Shown: piece after piece, positions 41,023-50,142 of the stretch
Layout: every line of letters starts with the position of its first letter
Numbering within the stretch: position 1 is the first letter of the stretch
Source: Nitzschia sp. DOCU1
Taxonomy: Eukaryota; Bacillariophyta; Bacillariophyceae; Bacillariales; Bacillariaceae
Direction of reading: 5' to 3'
Assembly: GCA_951394045.1 (NCBI GenBank)
Contig: OX595990.1
Coordinates: 248,001-312,000, forward strand
DNA length: 64,000 bases
Made by a program: the position numbers and the translations under genes
Notes under the pieces: generated by a model
What the model saw: the letters and a program-made list of their open reading frames with translations, nothing else
Database searches by the model: none
What the model was told of the DNA's origin: nothing

Positions 41023-42411
41023 TTATTGTGAGGAGGCGTCGATTACAACTTGCTCCGTTGAAAGCTGCTGCTGCTCCAGCAGAGCCTCGATCGTGCTGGC
41101 CAGTGCAATAACCAACGAGTTGTAGAATTGTTGGATCATAGTTCGCTCGAAAGGTAATGGAACTAGCTGCATCTCGTCTTCTATATCCAACCGTTGCAAG
41201 CGTTCGAGCTGAATTTGTAAAAACTCAATCGGCGAGAACAATGACACTGGGGATAGGACTTTTTCATCAACTTTCTTCTTGTTCTTGGAATGAACATCGT
41301 AGAAAACGGCATAGTAGCTTCCGTCTTTGTCGTTCTTGTGAATTCGTGCAAAAACACCATAATCCTCAAACGGCCAGACCTGCGGGTAATCTTCAATAAA
41401 TCCGAAATCACGATACATCCCTGGCGTTCCCCACCAAAGGCCCACATCATCACAATCAGCGCAAAAGTTGTAAGAGTAGAGAATTTCCTCTCCAGCTTCT
41501 ATTGGGCGGGTGGTCCACACTTTGTAGTTTTCGTTGTCACTCAAGGATTCCAAGGAGCTTTCTTCTACATTGACCCGTTCCTGTACGTCATGATTGACAA
41601 AGGTAATTGCTGGAAGGAGTTCGTAGCCAAATCCTCTTTGGATTGCCAAGGCGAGCATATGGATGCCATCCTGATCATCCGCTTCGACACAGCCGCTCTT
41701 GACAAACAAATCCATCCAATCTACCAAGTCGGCCGGTGGTAGAGGCGAGACACCGTATTGGTCGCTCCAAAAGTCGTCCCCCATTGATCCGATGCCCTGA
41801 ATTTTGCGCAACAAACTCTTTCCCTCTGGGCTATATGTCGATGGTAATTGGCCAGGCATTTGTGTTTCTTCCAGGTACCGGATATAAGGGGCGAACGCTG
41901 TGGATGTTGGTGACTGTCGGTATAGCCTGGTTTCTTCCAACAATCGTTTGGAAAGACGGCAGGTAGTCTCGACATATTTGTCAGGATAAGACGACCTACC
42001 TCGGTCGCCTCGTTCGTCCTTGCTGTTAGCACCGAATGTCTCCTCTTGTTCTGTTGCGTCTTCATCGCCCCCCTCCTTCTTCTTAGGCCGCCCGCCGGGA
42101 ACTGCGAGAAACAAATGGCGAGGTATGGCGACAATTGTTTCATTTAATCCGATTGCTGACTTGGCGAATATTCCAAACGGACTGGATGGGTCGATGGTGT
42201 CAAGACGACGTATCTCCACCTTATCACTCCAGAAGCCTCCTTTGGACCGAAACCAGGCAACCATTTCGTCGCCATATTCAGAAGCGTCGTTACTTGGAAC
42301 TTGGCCACCAGAAGAACAAACACCATCATGATGTACCACGTTTTCATTGGCAGCAGAACAACTTTGTAACAACGGAAGAAGCAGCGAGATAATACCAAAA
42401 GCGATGAACAT
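41023..42411 (-). CDS. SET-domain protein B with signal peptide, altered DxxNH motif
   Basis: 462 aa; the ATG at 42411 opens a signal peptide (MFIAFGIISLLLPLL). Close paralogue of SET-A: SPFGIFAKS, CRLSKRLLEETRLY, YIRYLEETQ and SPLPPADLVDWMD are shared almost unchanged, and 5' and 3' flanks are co-duplicated. N-H is kept at 273-274, as is AGEEILYSYNFC. The segment before NH reads LLPAITFVNHD instead of LLPLWDFVNHD, so the conserved Asp of D-x-x-N-H is Thr. An extra acidic insert (GGDEDATEQEE) follows the first SET segment. Catalytic competence is uncertain. The 97-bp promoter block of SET-A is missing upstream. Confidence 0.85.
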   Translation of the reverse strand: MFIAFGIISLLLPLLQSCSAANENVVHHDGVCSSGGQVPSNDASEYGDEMVAWFRSKGGFWSDKVEIRRLDTIDPSSPFGIFAKSAIGLNETIVAIPRHLFLAVPGGRPKKKEGGDEDATEQEETFGANSKDERGDRGRSSYPDKYVETTCRLSKRLLEETRLYRQSPTSTAFAPYIRYLEETQMPGQLPSTYSPEGKSLLRKIQGIGSMGDDFWSDQYGVSPLPPADLVDWMDLFVKSGCVEADDQDGIHMLALAIQRGFGYELLPAITFVNHDVQERVNVEESSLESLSDNENYKVWTTRPIEAGEEILYSYNFCADCDDVGLWWGTPGMYRDFGFIEDYPQVWPFEDYGVFARIHKNDKDGSYYAVFYDVHSKNKKKVDEKVLSPVSLFSPIEFLQIQLERLQRLDIEDEMQLVPLPFERTMIQQFYNSLVIALASTIEALLEQQQLSTEQVVIDASSQ

Positions 42412-42785
42412 TCGACTTGAATGATGGGGTCCGTTGGCCTGAAATAGTAGGGATGATTTGATCAAATTAAGTTCTCTCAAGTTGTGGTGCTACTAGCTAG
42501 AGGTTCTCCCAGCGTCTAAAACGAAGGGCTCTCCTGCCTCTTTTTCGGCCGGCCAGGAACACTACAGTACAGTAGAAAATTGCCGCAAGATTTTGCTCCA
42601 CGCCATAAAGTAAGTGTGAAAAAATTGCCTAAAAGTCGCTTGCTCTATCGACCGTACCAGGTATCCTCATGGATAGTACTACTATCTATCTACGGTACTC
42701 TAGCTAGTACAGAAGGGACTTTAAACCAAACCAAATTGCGTTCCGTCACTATCGGAAGTATTCAATGTCTCTTGAAGAGACAATG
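42412..42785. other. SET-B promoter and split 3' flank of the SET fusion gene
   Basis: The first ~130 bp match the region upstream of SET-A. From about 42650 the sequence (TACCAGGTATCCTCATGGATAG, then AATGTCTCTTGAAGAGACAATG) is the SET 3' flank interrupted by the retrotransposon that starts at 42791. Confidence 0.6.
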
Positions 42786-42790
42786 CATCG
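42786..42790. repeat. 5-bp target-site duplication, left
   Basis: CATCG directly before the 5' LTR, identical to 50082-50086 after the 3' LTR. Confidence 0.8.
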
Positions 42791-43203
42791 AGTTGAGAGT
42801 CAAGCGAGTCGAATCGTAAATCCAGTCATGATCTATCCAGTCACGACTGCAACTACCTTGGTCTCGCTCTTTCTCTCAAGATTCCTGAATGATCACCTAA
42901 GTGTATGGTGGTCGATTGAATGTTCATGGTCAGTTGAACAGTGGATGAGTCGCTGTGATAGTAATATAGCAGAGTATGGCAGTTGGGGACCGGATCTTGG
43001 ATCGCTAGCTGTCGCTAGTGATCAGATCCCAGTTCTAAGCTCGCTATTGCTAAATACCTATAGTTCGTTTTTGTCAAGGAAAACTTTCTGTCTACCGTTC
43101 TAGAACTACTTGAATAAGTTTGCCTGCTCTCTACTAGTTGGATAGCTATTGGAGTTACAACAGGCCTCGAAGTATTGGACATCTCGTTCCGTACGCTTTG
43201 ACT
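42791..43203 (+). repeat. 5' LTR
   Basis: 413 bp, beginning AGTTGAGAGTCAAGCG and ending CGCTTTGACT, identical to 49670-50081 except for three differences. The ends are not the usual TG...CA; the boundaries are set by the CATCG duplication and by where the two copies stop matching. Confidence 0.9.
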
Positions 43204-43219
43204 GGTTGCTGAGCCCAAC
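43203..43219 (+). other. Putative primer-binding site
   Basis: TGGTTGCTGAGCCCAAC starts at the last base of the 5' LTR. TGG pairs with the CCA end of a tRNA; the tRNA species is not identified. Confidence 0.5.
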
Positions 43220-43442
43220 ATAGTAACCTAACCGAGTTCACGCTTCCCGGGGGACGCCCCACAGCCCAGAAGCCCATCCACTGCAGTCGTTGACCCCGTC
43301 AACACCCGATCGATCGCCAGTCCCTTCCCAAGACACTGGCAACATTTCCGAGACACCGCCTCGACGCCCCGCTGGACCAGACGAAAGTTCTCCAGAATCC
43401 TACGAGCTAGTCAGCACCCCGCACAGCAACATCGAATCCTTC

Positions 43443-46400
43443 ATGTCTGTCACGGGCGACGCCACTCCTCCAAACATAGAGGAGTACTCCCCTGCGCGAT
43501 CTATCCCTTCTACTCCCGCCGAAGAGATCGCTGCCGCCATCGCCGATGCATTGAAAGCCGCCCAACTCACCAGCAACAAGTCCTCCGGAACAATGGTGAA
43601 ACCCATCATGGGAGGGGTGAAGAACGTCGCCGGCCGCGACAACAAGTGGACTGGAGGCAAGCCCCAGCGCGATTGGTCAGGTCTAGACAAAGACGCCGCC
43701 AAAGATCCGCTGTCTCCCCAGCAGTACCGTCCCGAACACCTGGACACTGCAACGAAGAACCATGCTCGCCGAACGCAAGGACTCAGTGAGAAGTTCAAGC
43801 GCACAGGCGACTTTGCCTCCTTCCAGCACGATGTGCATGCTCACCTGAAAGACACTGGAATGGACACGATCGCCTACGTCCCCGACCCGGTTGACACTGC
43901 CCGCATGAGTAACTGCGTCACCGAAGCCTCCCGCTTTGACCTCGACAGCATCAGGCTGCAAATTCTGCACCAACTGCAGAAGTACGACGAGGACGACTTC
44001 AACAACGACTACGCAGCCACCCACTTCCTTATGAGGAGCCTTGATCCCGCGCTAGCCAAGGATCTCCGCGAAGTTACCGAAGAAGACAACCCATTTCCCA
44101 TCGTCTGGATGCAGCTCGTCAAGCTGGTTCGCAGCGTCTCCATCGAACGCTACGAAGCAAAGAAGAACTTCATCAAGGGCCGCAAGCCCACGATGTACGC
44201 CGGCCAGAACTTGGAAGAGATGGCACGGGACTACCGCGAAGCCGCCAAGGAACTCGAGATAGCCGGCCAGTACCCCCACAGCCTAACCTTGCGCATGATG
44301 GACAGTTTCCTGTCGGCCGGAGGGCAAGGAAACGAAGACTTCCGCTTCAGGCTCCGCATGAAGAAGGAGGTGCTCGAGACAGCCCTGATGAAGGTGGGCT
44401 TCATGAGCCCCTCTGACGCGAATGCCCACATGGCGAAGGAAGGCCTGACGTACAAGGACGTCTGTACCCTCGCTGTGGATGCCTATCGCGTCCAACTCGA
44501 CAACGGAGCGTGGCCTCCAGCTCGCCATGCCTCGGACTCGAAGGCTGCCCCAGCCGCCTTCGGAGGAGTCGCCTGCACCGACAACCCTGTCACAGCTGCA
44601 CAGGTCTTCGCCCTCTTCCAGCAGTACTCCACTGGAAGCACCGCCAAGAAGACCGGAGACTGTCACAACTGTGGCAAACCAGGGCACTGGGCACGCGAAT
44701 GTCCCGAACCAAAGAAGGAATCCAAAGGACCCGCCAACCGCCGAGGAAAATTCGACAAACAGCCTCGTCGCAACGCCAAGCCACCCGACACTGGTAACTG
44801 GAAGAAGAAGCCGCCCGCCGCCGGAGAACCGCAGACCAAAGACTCCCAGGGACGCAAGTGGCACTGGTGCAACAAGTGTGACCGATGGTCGACCACTCAT
44901 GGCACCGACGGCCACACCGGCAAGCCCCAAGCCAACCTGCTGATCGCCGAGCACCCGGCAGCCTGGGCCTGCCTTCCTCCCGACTTCTCCGACGTCGTCA
45001 TGCCCTACCTCTCGCCGAACCACTGGTACCACCACCCCGCCGTGAAGATTGTCAAGTACTCCCTCGTGGGGTTGATTGTTGGGTATTGGATGGCAATGCT
45101 GCCCCTCGAAATCTGGCACCTGCTGCTTCGCCTCTTCCAGGTCACCCTGTCCCCCTTTTGGGACAACTGGTTCCTCACCGTCGCGCCCCTGCTCTGGCTC
45201 CTTTCCTTCTTCGGGATCAAGCACCTCCGCAAGTTGGAAAGAGACCGGTTCCGGAACCCCTATCCGGTCCTGAACTTCCCTCCAACACCACGTCGTCCCA
45301 AACAGAGAGGAGGCCTCTCATACGGGATAAAGAAACGCGTCCGCAACCGTACGCCGTTCTCCCAACGACACGTCAAGGAGCTGTACTCCATCTTCCATCG
45401 TCTGGAAGAGTTTGCCAAGGACATCACTTTCTCGAAGTCACTCCTTTGCAATACGAGCAAACGGGGGGAAGTGGGCTCCGTGTTGAAGAAGCGCCGCCAC
45501 AAGATCAACAAAAAGACGTTGCAGTTTTGCCCGAATTGCCGCGGAATGACCGTTGGTCAGGCACGCTTGCTTTCTTCTCCCGTTGCCGCCGCCTTTCTTA
45601 TGAACAGTGACGACATCCCGGAGTATCTATTGTCCGCCGCGCAGGCTCTGCGTGCTGCCCTTACTGCCCCCACCGAAACTGCCTCCGTTCTCCGCAAAGC
45701 CGACCGCTTCCCCGTCATCTGGGACTCAGGGGCCAGCCTCTCGATGTCGCCCTGTCGCGCTGACTTTGTAGGAGCCCTCGAGACCCCTACTGGTGCCCAA
45801 ACAGTCCAAGGAATCGGGCCTCCATCCTCCCATGGCCTTGCAATTGAAGGAGTCGGCCACGTCGCCTGGTCCTTCTTGGACAGCACTGGCATGCTACGAA
45901 CCATCAAAGTCCCTGCCTACTACGTGCCAGAGTCTAAAGTACGTCTTCTGAGTACTACGAGTCTGCTGCAAGCCTACCCCAACGAAAACATCTGCATGGA
46001 AGGACGGCGCTTGATCCTCAGCGGCGATCCCACATCAAATACAGACATCCGCCGCCCTATCGAAATCTTTACGAACGATCGGACAAACCTCCACATAGGC
46101 TACGCCTATACAGAGGGAGCCGGCCGAACCGTCCAGCAAGCCTTCCAGGCCATCATCACGACTGTCTCGGAGGGAAACCACAATTTGAATCCCGCCGACA
46201 AAGAACTCTTACGCTGGCATTACCGCCTCGGACACCTCGGCTTCCGACGGATCCAATTCCTCATGCGCTCAGGAGTCCTCGCTCACAGTGAGGCCACCCG
46301 GCGCTTGCAGGCCGCCGCATGCAAAGCCGACAAAAGACTGCTCTGCGCTGCATGCCAATATGGCAAACAGAAACGTCGATCGGCACCAGGACGTCGCACC

Positions 46401-49400
46401 TCTGTCGTCAGAGATCGAGTCGGAGCACTCAGACAAGACAACCTGTTCGCTGGCCAACGAATCTCGGTCGACCACTTCGTCTGCTCGACTCGAGGACGAC
46501 TACCTAACACTCGTGGCAAAGAAGATCTAAAGCTACAGTACTGTGGAGGTGCTATCTTTGTGGATCATGCTACAGGTTATGTATTTGTTTCTAACCAAGT
46601 CTATTTGAATACTCACGAGACTATCAAAGCGAAGGACGAGTTCGAAAAGCATCTTCGCGACTTCGGAGTCGTTGCTACCGAGTACCTAAGTGACAATGGA
46701 TCGGCCTTCACTTCGGCTGCCTACAGAGAACACCTCGAACAGTTCGCTCAAGTCACCCGGTTTGCCGGCGTTGGAGCCCACCACCACAATGGCATCGCTG
46801 AAAGGAACATCCAGACCGTCATGACCATCGCCCGAACGATGATGCTACACGCCGCTGTCCACTGGCCCGACGTCGCCGACGCCGCACTCTGGCCCATGGC
46901 TGTCCAATACGCCGTCTTCCTTTCTAACCACATGCCCAACGAGTCCAACGGTCTCAGCCCCCATGACCTCTTCGCCAAGACTAGATGGTCCCAATCACAG
47001 TTCTTGAATTGTCATGTGTGGGGCTGTCCGGTGTATGTGCTTGACAAGTCCATCGCCGACGGAAAGAAGCTACCCAAGTGGACTCCTCGCTCAACTCGCT
47101 ACGTATTCCTCGGACTGAGCCAGGAGCATGCTTCAACGGTCGCCCTTGTTCTGAACCTCGCAACCGGCGCCATCACTCCGCAGTTCCATGTCGTCTTCGA
47201 CGACTGGTTCTCCACTGTCACCTCAAGTGAAGCAGAAGTAGACGCCCTCTTCCGATCGCCCGAATGGGAGCTTCTGTTCGGAGAAAATACCGTCCACTTC
47301 GCGCCGGATGATGAAGAAGACACCGAAGATGACGACGACGTGTTGATTGTTGCGAATCCTCACATTGACCGCGCCAACGAAGTCACAAGTGCAACCGAGA
47401 CACAATCGCCACCGCGCCCACTCGACGTCCCCATTGCACCAACATCTCCCGACACAACCGTGGCCTCACCGCCGCCAACGCCACCTGATGATGATGACAA
47501 TGGTCCCGTTGTTGCATTCGACTCCCCAACTCCCCAGCAGACCATGCCGCCGCCTCAGAGGGAGCTCCCGACTCCAAAACAAGTCTCCTTTACTCCGCTC
47601 AAGTCGCCACCACCGGTGCTTCAGAGGGAGCTATCGCCGCTTCAGAGGGAGCTGTCACCACTCCAAAAGGAACTGTCACTGGATCCTCCGCCGAAAAAGA
47701 AAGCCAATGCTCCGATCGCCGCCACTCGCCGATCCGCCAGAACCATCAAACCGCCTGCCCGCTACGGATACAGCGCCGTCGGATCCACCATGTATTCCGA
47801 CGCCAACTTCGCCGACACGGATTCCGGGTTCCTCGACGACGACTTCTTCAATGATGGCTCGACCCTTCTCAACGATGGGGCCACCACCTATGCCTTCAAA
47901 GCCCGCGCTACCAAGGATCCCGACACCCTGTCATTTGAAGAAGCCATGGCCTCGAAGGAACGCCACCTTTGGCAGGCCGCCGCGCAGAAAGAAATCGATG
48001 CACTCGCCAACCACGGAACGTGGGATGAGGTCCCACGAACGGAAGCCAAGACCAAAGTGCTACCAGGTACCTGGGTATTCAAGAAGAAGCGAAACCCGAG
48101 TGGGGAAGTGACGAAGTACAAGGCGCGATACTGTGTGAGAGGCGATTTGGAAGAGCATGACAAAGAGACCTTCGCCCCTGTCGTCGGTTGGAGTTCTGTC
48201 CGCCTGTTCCTGGTACTCACCTTGATCTTGGGTTGGAGCACCATCTCCATTGACTTCTCCAACGCCTTCGTCCAAGCAGACATTGACGAGCCGACTTGGA
48301 TCCACTTGCCGCGTGGGTTCAAATGTTCGAAAGGCCCCGACACTTGTCTACGCCTCAAGAAAAGCCTCTACGGAATCTCTGTCGCCCCTCGCCTCTTTTG
48401 GCTACACATCCTGAAAGCCCTGCTCAGCCTTGAGTTTGTCCAAAGCAAGTTCGACCCCTGCTTGTTCTTCAAACGCGGAATTGTGCTCGTCCTTTATGTC
48501 GACGACGCCGGCATCGGAGCAAAGGAAGTCTCCGACATTGACCAGCTGATTGTTGACTTGAAAAGGCTTGGATTCGAGCTCACACGCGAAGGAAGCTTCA
48601 GCGAGTTCCTCGGAATCGACTTCAAGAAGCGCGAAGACGGCTCGATACTCTTGACGCAGACTGGACTCATTGACAAGGTGATTGTTGCTTCGGGTCTGCA
48701 AGACTGCAAGCCCAACTTGATGCCAGCTGCTCAGAACGCCCTTGGTAGTGACCCCGATGGCCTGCCGATGGCCGAACTCTGGACATACTCATCGATCGTC
48801 GGGATGCTCCTGTACCTCTCGACGAACACCCGCCCTGACATCGCCTTCGCCGTCAGCCAAGTCTGCCGATTCAGTGCAGCACCGAAACAAAGCCACGCCA
48901 CCGCTGTCAAGTCGATTGTCAGATACCTCAAACGCACAAGAGATAAGGGAACCATCATGAAGCCCACAGGAAAACTCGAACTGGACCTCTACGTTGACGC
49001 CGACTTCGCAGGCCTCTTCCGCCAAGAGCCCGATACCGCCCCCGAATCTGTGAAATCCCGCACCGGCTACGTCATCTTGCTCAGCGGATGCCCCGTACTC
49101 TGGAAGTCCCAGCTCCAATCCTCCATCTCTTGCTCCACCCTCGAAGCCGAATACACCGCCCTGAGCTACGCCCTCCGCACGCTCCTTCCGCTCCGCCGAG
49201 CCCTCGACGAAGTTGTTGCAGCGCTGCTCGTTCCTGGACCACTGTCGTACTCCATCAGCTCCCGAGTCTTCGAGGACAACCAAGGTGCATTGTACCTTGC
49301 CACCAATCAGCGCCTCACCAACAGGACGAAGTACTTCCTGGTGAAATGGCACTGGTTCTGGCAGCACTCCGAAGAATTCATCCTCATCCGAGTGGAATCG

Positions 49401-49484
49401 GCCAACCAAAGAGCCGATTACTTCACCAAGGCGCTCTCTCGTGAGGCCTTCGAACACAACCGCCGCCTTGTCCAAGGATGGTAA
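43443..49484 (+). CDS. Copia-type Gag-Pol polyprotein, intact
   Basis: 2013 aa from the first in-frame ATG; the frame is open from 43227, so a non-ATG or earlier start is possible. Order: Gag with a CCHC knuckle at ~407-420 (CHNCGKPGHWAREC, 44661-44702); a segment with two likely TM helices (~536-595, 45049-45230), unusual here; protease with DSG at ~761; GAG-pre-integrase zinc motif (HYRLGHLG, CAACQYGK); integrase core (VDHFV, YLSDNGSAF, AERNIQT); a long Pro/Ser linker with repeated LQRELSP; reverse transcriptase with DFSNAFVQADIDEP and YVDD at ~1685-1688; RNase H with DADFAGL, STLEAEYTA, EDNQGALY and RADYFTKALS. It copies element RNA into cDNA and inserts it. No Gag/Pol stop or frameshift separates the parts. 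Confidence 0.93.
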   Translation: MSVTGDATPPNIEEYSPARSIPSTPAEEIAAAIADALKAAQLTSNKSSGTMVKPIMGGVKNVAGRDNKWTGGKPQRDWSGLDKDAAKDPLSPQQYRPEHLDTATKNHARRTQGLSEKFKRTGDFASFQHDVHAHLKDTGMDTIAYVPDPVDTARMSNCVTEASRFDLDSIRLQILHQLQKYDEDDFNNDYAATHFLMRSLDPALAKDLREVTEEDNPFPIVWMQLVKLVRSVSIERYEAKKNFIKGRKPTMYAGQNLEEMARDYREAAKELEIAGQYPHSLTLRMMDSFLSAGGQGNEDFRFRLRMKKEVLETALMKVGFMSPSDANAHMAKEGLTYKDVCTLAVDAYRVQLDNGAWPPARHASDSKAAPAAFGGVACTDNPVTAAQVFALFQQYSTGSTAKKTGDCHNCGKPGHWARECPEPKKESKGPANRRGKFDKQPRRNAKPPDTGNWKKKPPAAGEPQTKDSQGRKWHWCNKCDRWSTTHGTDGHTGKPQANLLIAEHPAAWACLPPDFSDVVMPYLSPNHWYHHPAVKIVKYSLVGLIVGYWMAMLPLEIWHLLLRLFQVTLSPFWDNWFLTVAPLLWLLSFFGIKHLRKLERDRFRNPYPVLNFPPTPRRPKQRGGLSYGIKKRVRNRTPFSQRHVKELYSIFHRLEEFAKDITFSKSLLCNTSKRGEVGSVLKKRRHKINKKTLQFCPNCRGMTVGQARLLSSPVAAAFLMNSDDIPEYLLSAAQALRAALTAPTETASVLRKADRFPVIWDSGASLSMSPCRADFVGALETPTGAQTVQGIGPPSSHGLAIEGVGHVAWSFLDSTGMLRTIKVPAYYVPESKVRLLSTTSLLQAYPNENICMEGRRLILSGDPTSNTDIRRPIEIFTNDRTNLHIGYAYTEGAGRTVQQAFQAIITTVSEGNHNLNPADKELLRWHYRLGHLGFRRIQFLMRSGVLAHSEATRRLQAAACKADKRLLCAACQYGKQKRRSAPGRRTSVVRDRVGALRQDNLFAGQRISVDHFVCSTRGRLPNTRGKEDLKLQYCGGAIFVDHATGYVFVSNQVYLNTHETIKAKDEFEKHLRDFGVVATEYLSDNGSAFTSAAYREHLEQFAQVTRFAGVGAHHHNGIAERNIQTVMTIARTMMLHAAVHWPDVADAALWPMAVQYAVFLSNHMPNESNGLSPHDLFAKTRWSQSQFLNCHVWGCPVYVLDKSIADGKKLPKWTPRSTRYVFLGLSQEHASTVALVLNLATGAITPQFHVVFDDWFSTVTSSEAEVDALFRSPEWELLFGENTVHFAPDDEEDTEDDDDVLIVANPHIDRANEVTSATETQSPPRPLDVPIAPTSPDTTVASPPPTPPDDDDNGPVVAFDSPTPQQTMPPPQRELPTPKQVSFTPLKSPPPVLQRELSPLQRELSPLQKELSLDPPPKKKANAPIAATRRSARTIKPPARYGYSAVGSTMYSDANFADTDSGFLDDDFFNDGSTLLNDGATTYAFKARATKDPDTLSFEEAMASKERHLWQAAAQKEIDALANHGTWDEVPRTEAKTKVLPGTWVFKKKRNPSGEVTKYKARYCVRGDLEEHDKETFAPVVGWSSVRLFLVLTLILGWSTISIDFSNAFVQADIDEPTWIHLPRGFKCSKGPDTCLRLKKSLYGISVAPRLFWLHILKALLSLEFVQSKFDPCLFFKRGIVLVLYVDDAGIGAKEVSDIDQLIVDLKRLGFELTREGSFSEFLGIDFKKREDGSILLTQTGLIDKVIVASGLQDCKPNLMPAAQNALGSDPDGLPMAELWTYSSIVGMLLYLSTNTRPDIAFAVSQVCRFSAAPKQSHATAVKSIVRYLKRTRDKGTIMKPTGKLELDLYVDADFAGLFRQEPDTAPESVKSRTGYVILLSGCPVLWKSQLQSSISCSTLEAEYTALSYALRTLLPLRRALDEVVAALLVPGPLSYSISSRVFEDNQGALYLATNQRLTNRTKYFLVKWHWFWQHSEEFILIRVESANQRADYFTKALSREAFEHNRRLVQGW

Positions 49485-49669
49485 TTGTTGTGTTGTTGTT
49501 GTGCCTCCGGCACTTGTTTGTTCCTCGTTTGCCAAGACGTAGGTTGCCCTTCCCAGAGCTTCTGAACTTGTCACTCGTCGATTAAAATTCCTGTCACTTG
49601 TTTCTCATCAACGGTCATCTTTGAATACTTGCATCCTCGGTGATTACGTCACCGTCGCATGAGAGGGAG
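49485..49669 (+). other. Retrotransposon 3' untranslated part with polypurine tract
   Basis: A GT/TTG-rich stretch follows the stop codon. GAGAGGGAG at 49661-49669 abuts the 3' LTR and is the likely polypurine tract that primes plus-strand synthesis. Confidence 0.7.
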
Positions 49670-50081
49670 AGTTGAGAGTCAAGCGAGTCGAATCGTAAAT
49701 CCAGTCATGATCTATCCAGTCACGACTGCAACTACCTTGGTCTCGCTCTTTCTCTCAAGATTCCTGAATGATCACCTAAGTGTATGGTGGTCGATTGAAT
49801 GTTCATGGTCTGTTGAACAGTGGATGAGTCGCTGTGATAGTAATATAGCAGAGTATGGCAGTTGGGGACCGGATCTTGGATCGCTAGCTGTCGCTAGTGA
49901 TCAGATCCCAGTTCTAAGCTCGCTATTGCTAAATACCTATAGTTCGTTTTGTCAAGGAAAACTTTCTGTCTACCGTTCTAGAACTACTTGAATAAGTTTG
50001 CCTGCTCTCTACTAGTTGGATAGCTATTGGAGTTACAACAGGCCTCGAAGTATTGGACATCTCGTTCCTTACGCTTTGACT
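49670..50081 (+). repeat. 3' LTR
   Basis: 412 bp, matching the 5' LTR apart from three differences. Followed directly by CATCG. Confidence 0.9.
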
Positions 50082-50086
50082 CATCG
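50082..50086. repeat. 5-bp target-site duplication, right
   Basis: CATCG, matching 42786-42790. Removing the element and one copy joins GAGACAATG to TTATCCC, restoring a sequence like the other SET 3' flanks. Confidence 0.8.
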
Positions 50087-50142
50087 TTATCCCTTGTGCT
50101 ACTGAATGCTAGTAGCTATCACGGATAAGTCGGATTAATGGT

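Larger units (their letters stand above)
42791..50081 (+). mobile_element. Complete Ty1/copia-type LTR retrotransposon
   Basis: 7291 bp: 413-bp 5' LTR, primer-binding site, one long Gag-Pol frame, polypurine tract, 412-bp 3' LTR, with CATCG on both sides. The LTRs differ at three visible positions (an A/T, a one-T indel and a G/T), so insertion was recent. Domain order PR-IN-RT-RH identifies copia. It lies in the 3' flank of the SET fusion gene, in the opposite orientation to it, and separates that gene from SET-B. It is probably autonomous, since no stop or frameshift is visible. Confidence 0.95.

Noticed and set aside
42791..43203. LTR ends as canonical TG...CA (TGAGAG...GACTCA)
   Set aside because: The 5' LTR is followed by GG, not CA, at that point, and the CATCG duplication fixes different ends.
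44283..45224. 313-codon minus-strand frame and several others within the retrotransposon
   Set aside because: Antisense or alternate frames of the intact Gag-Pol gene.
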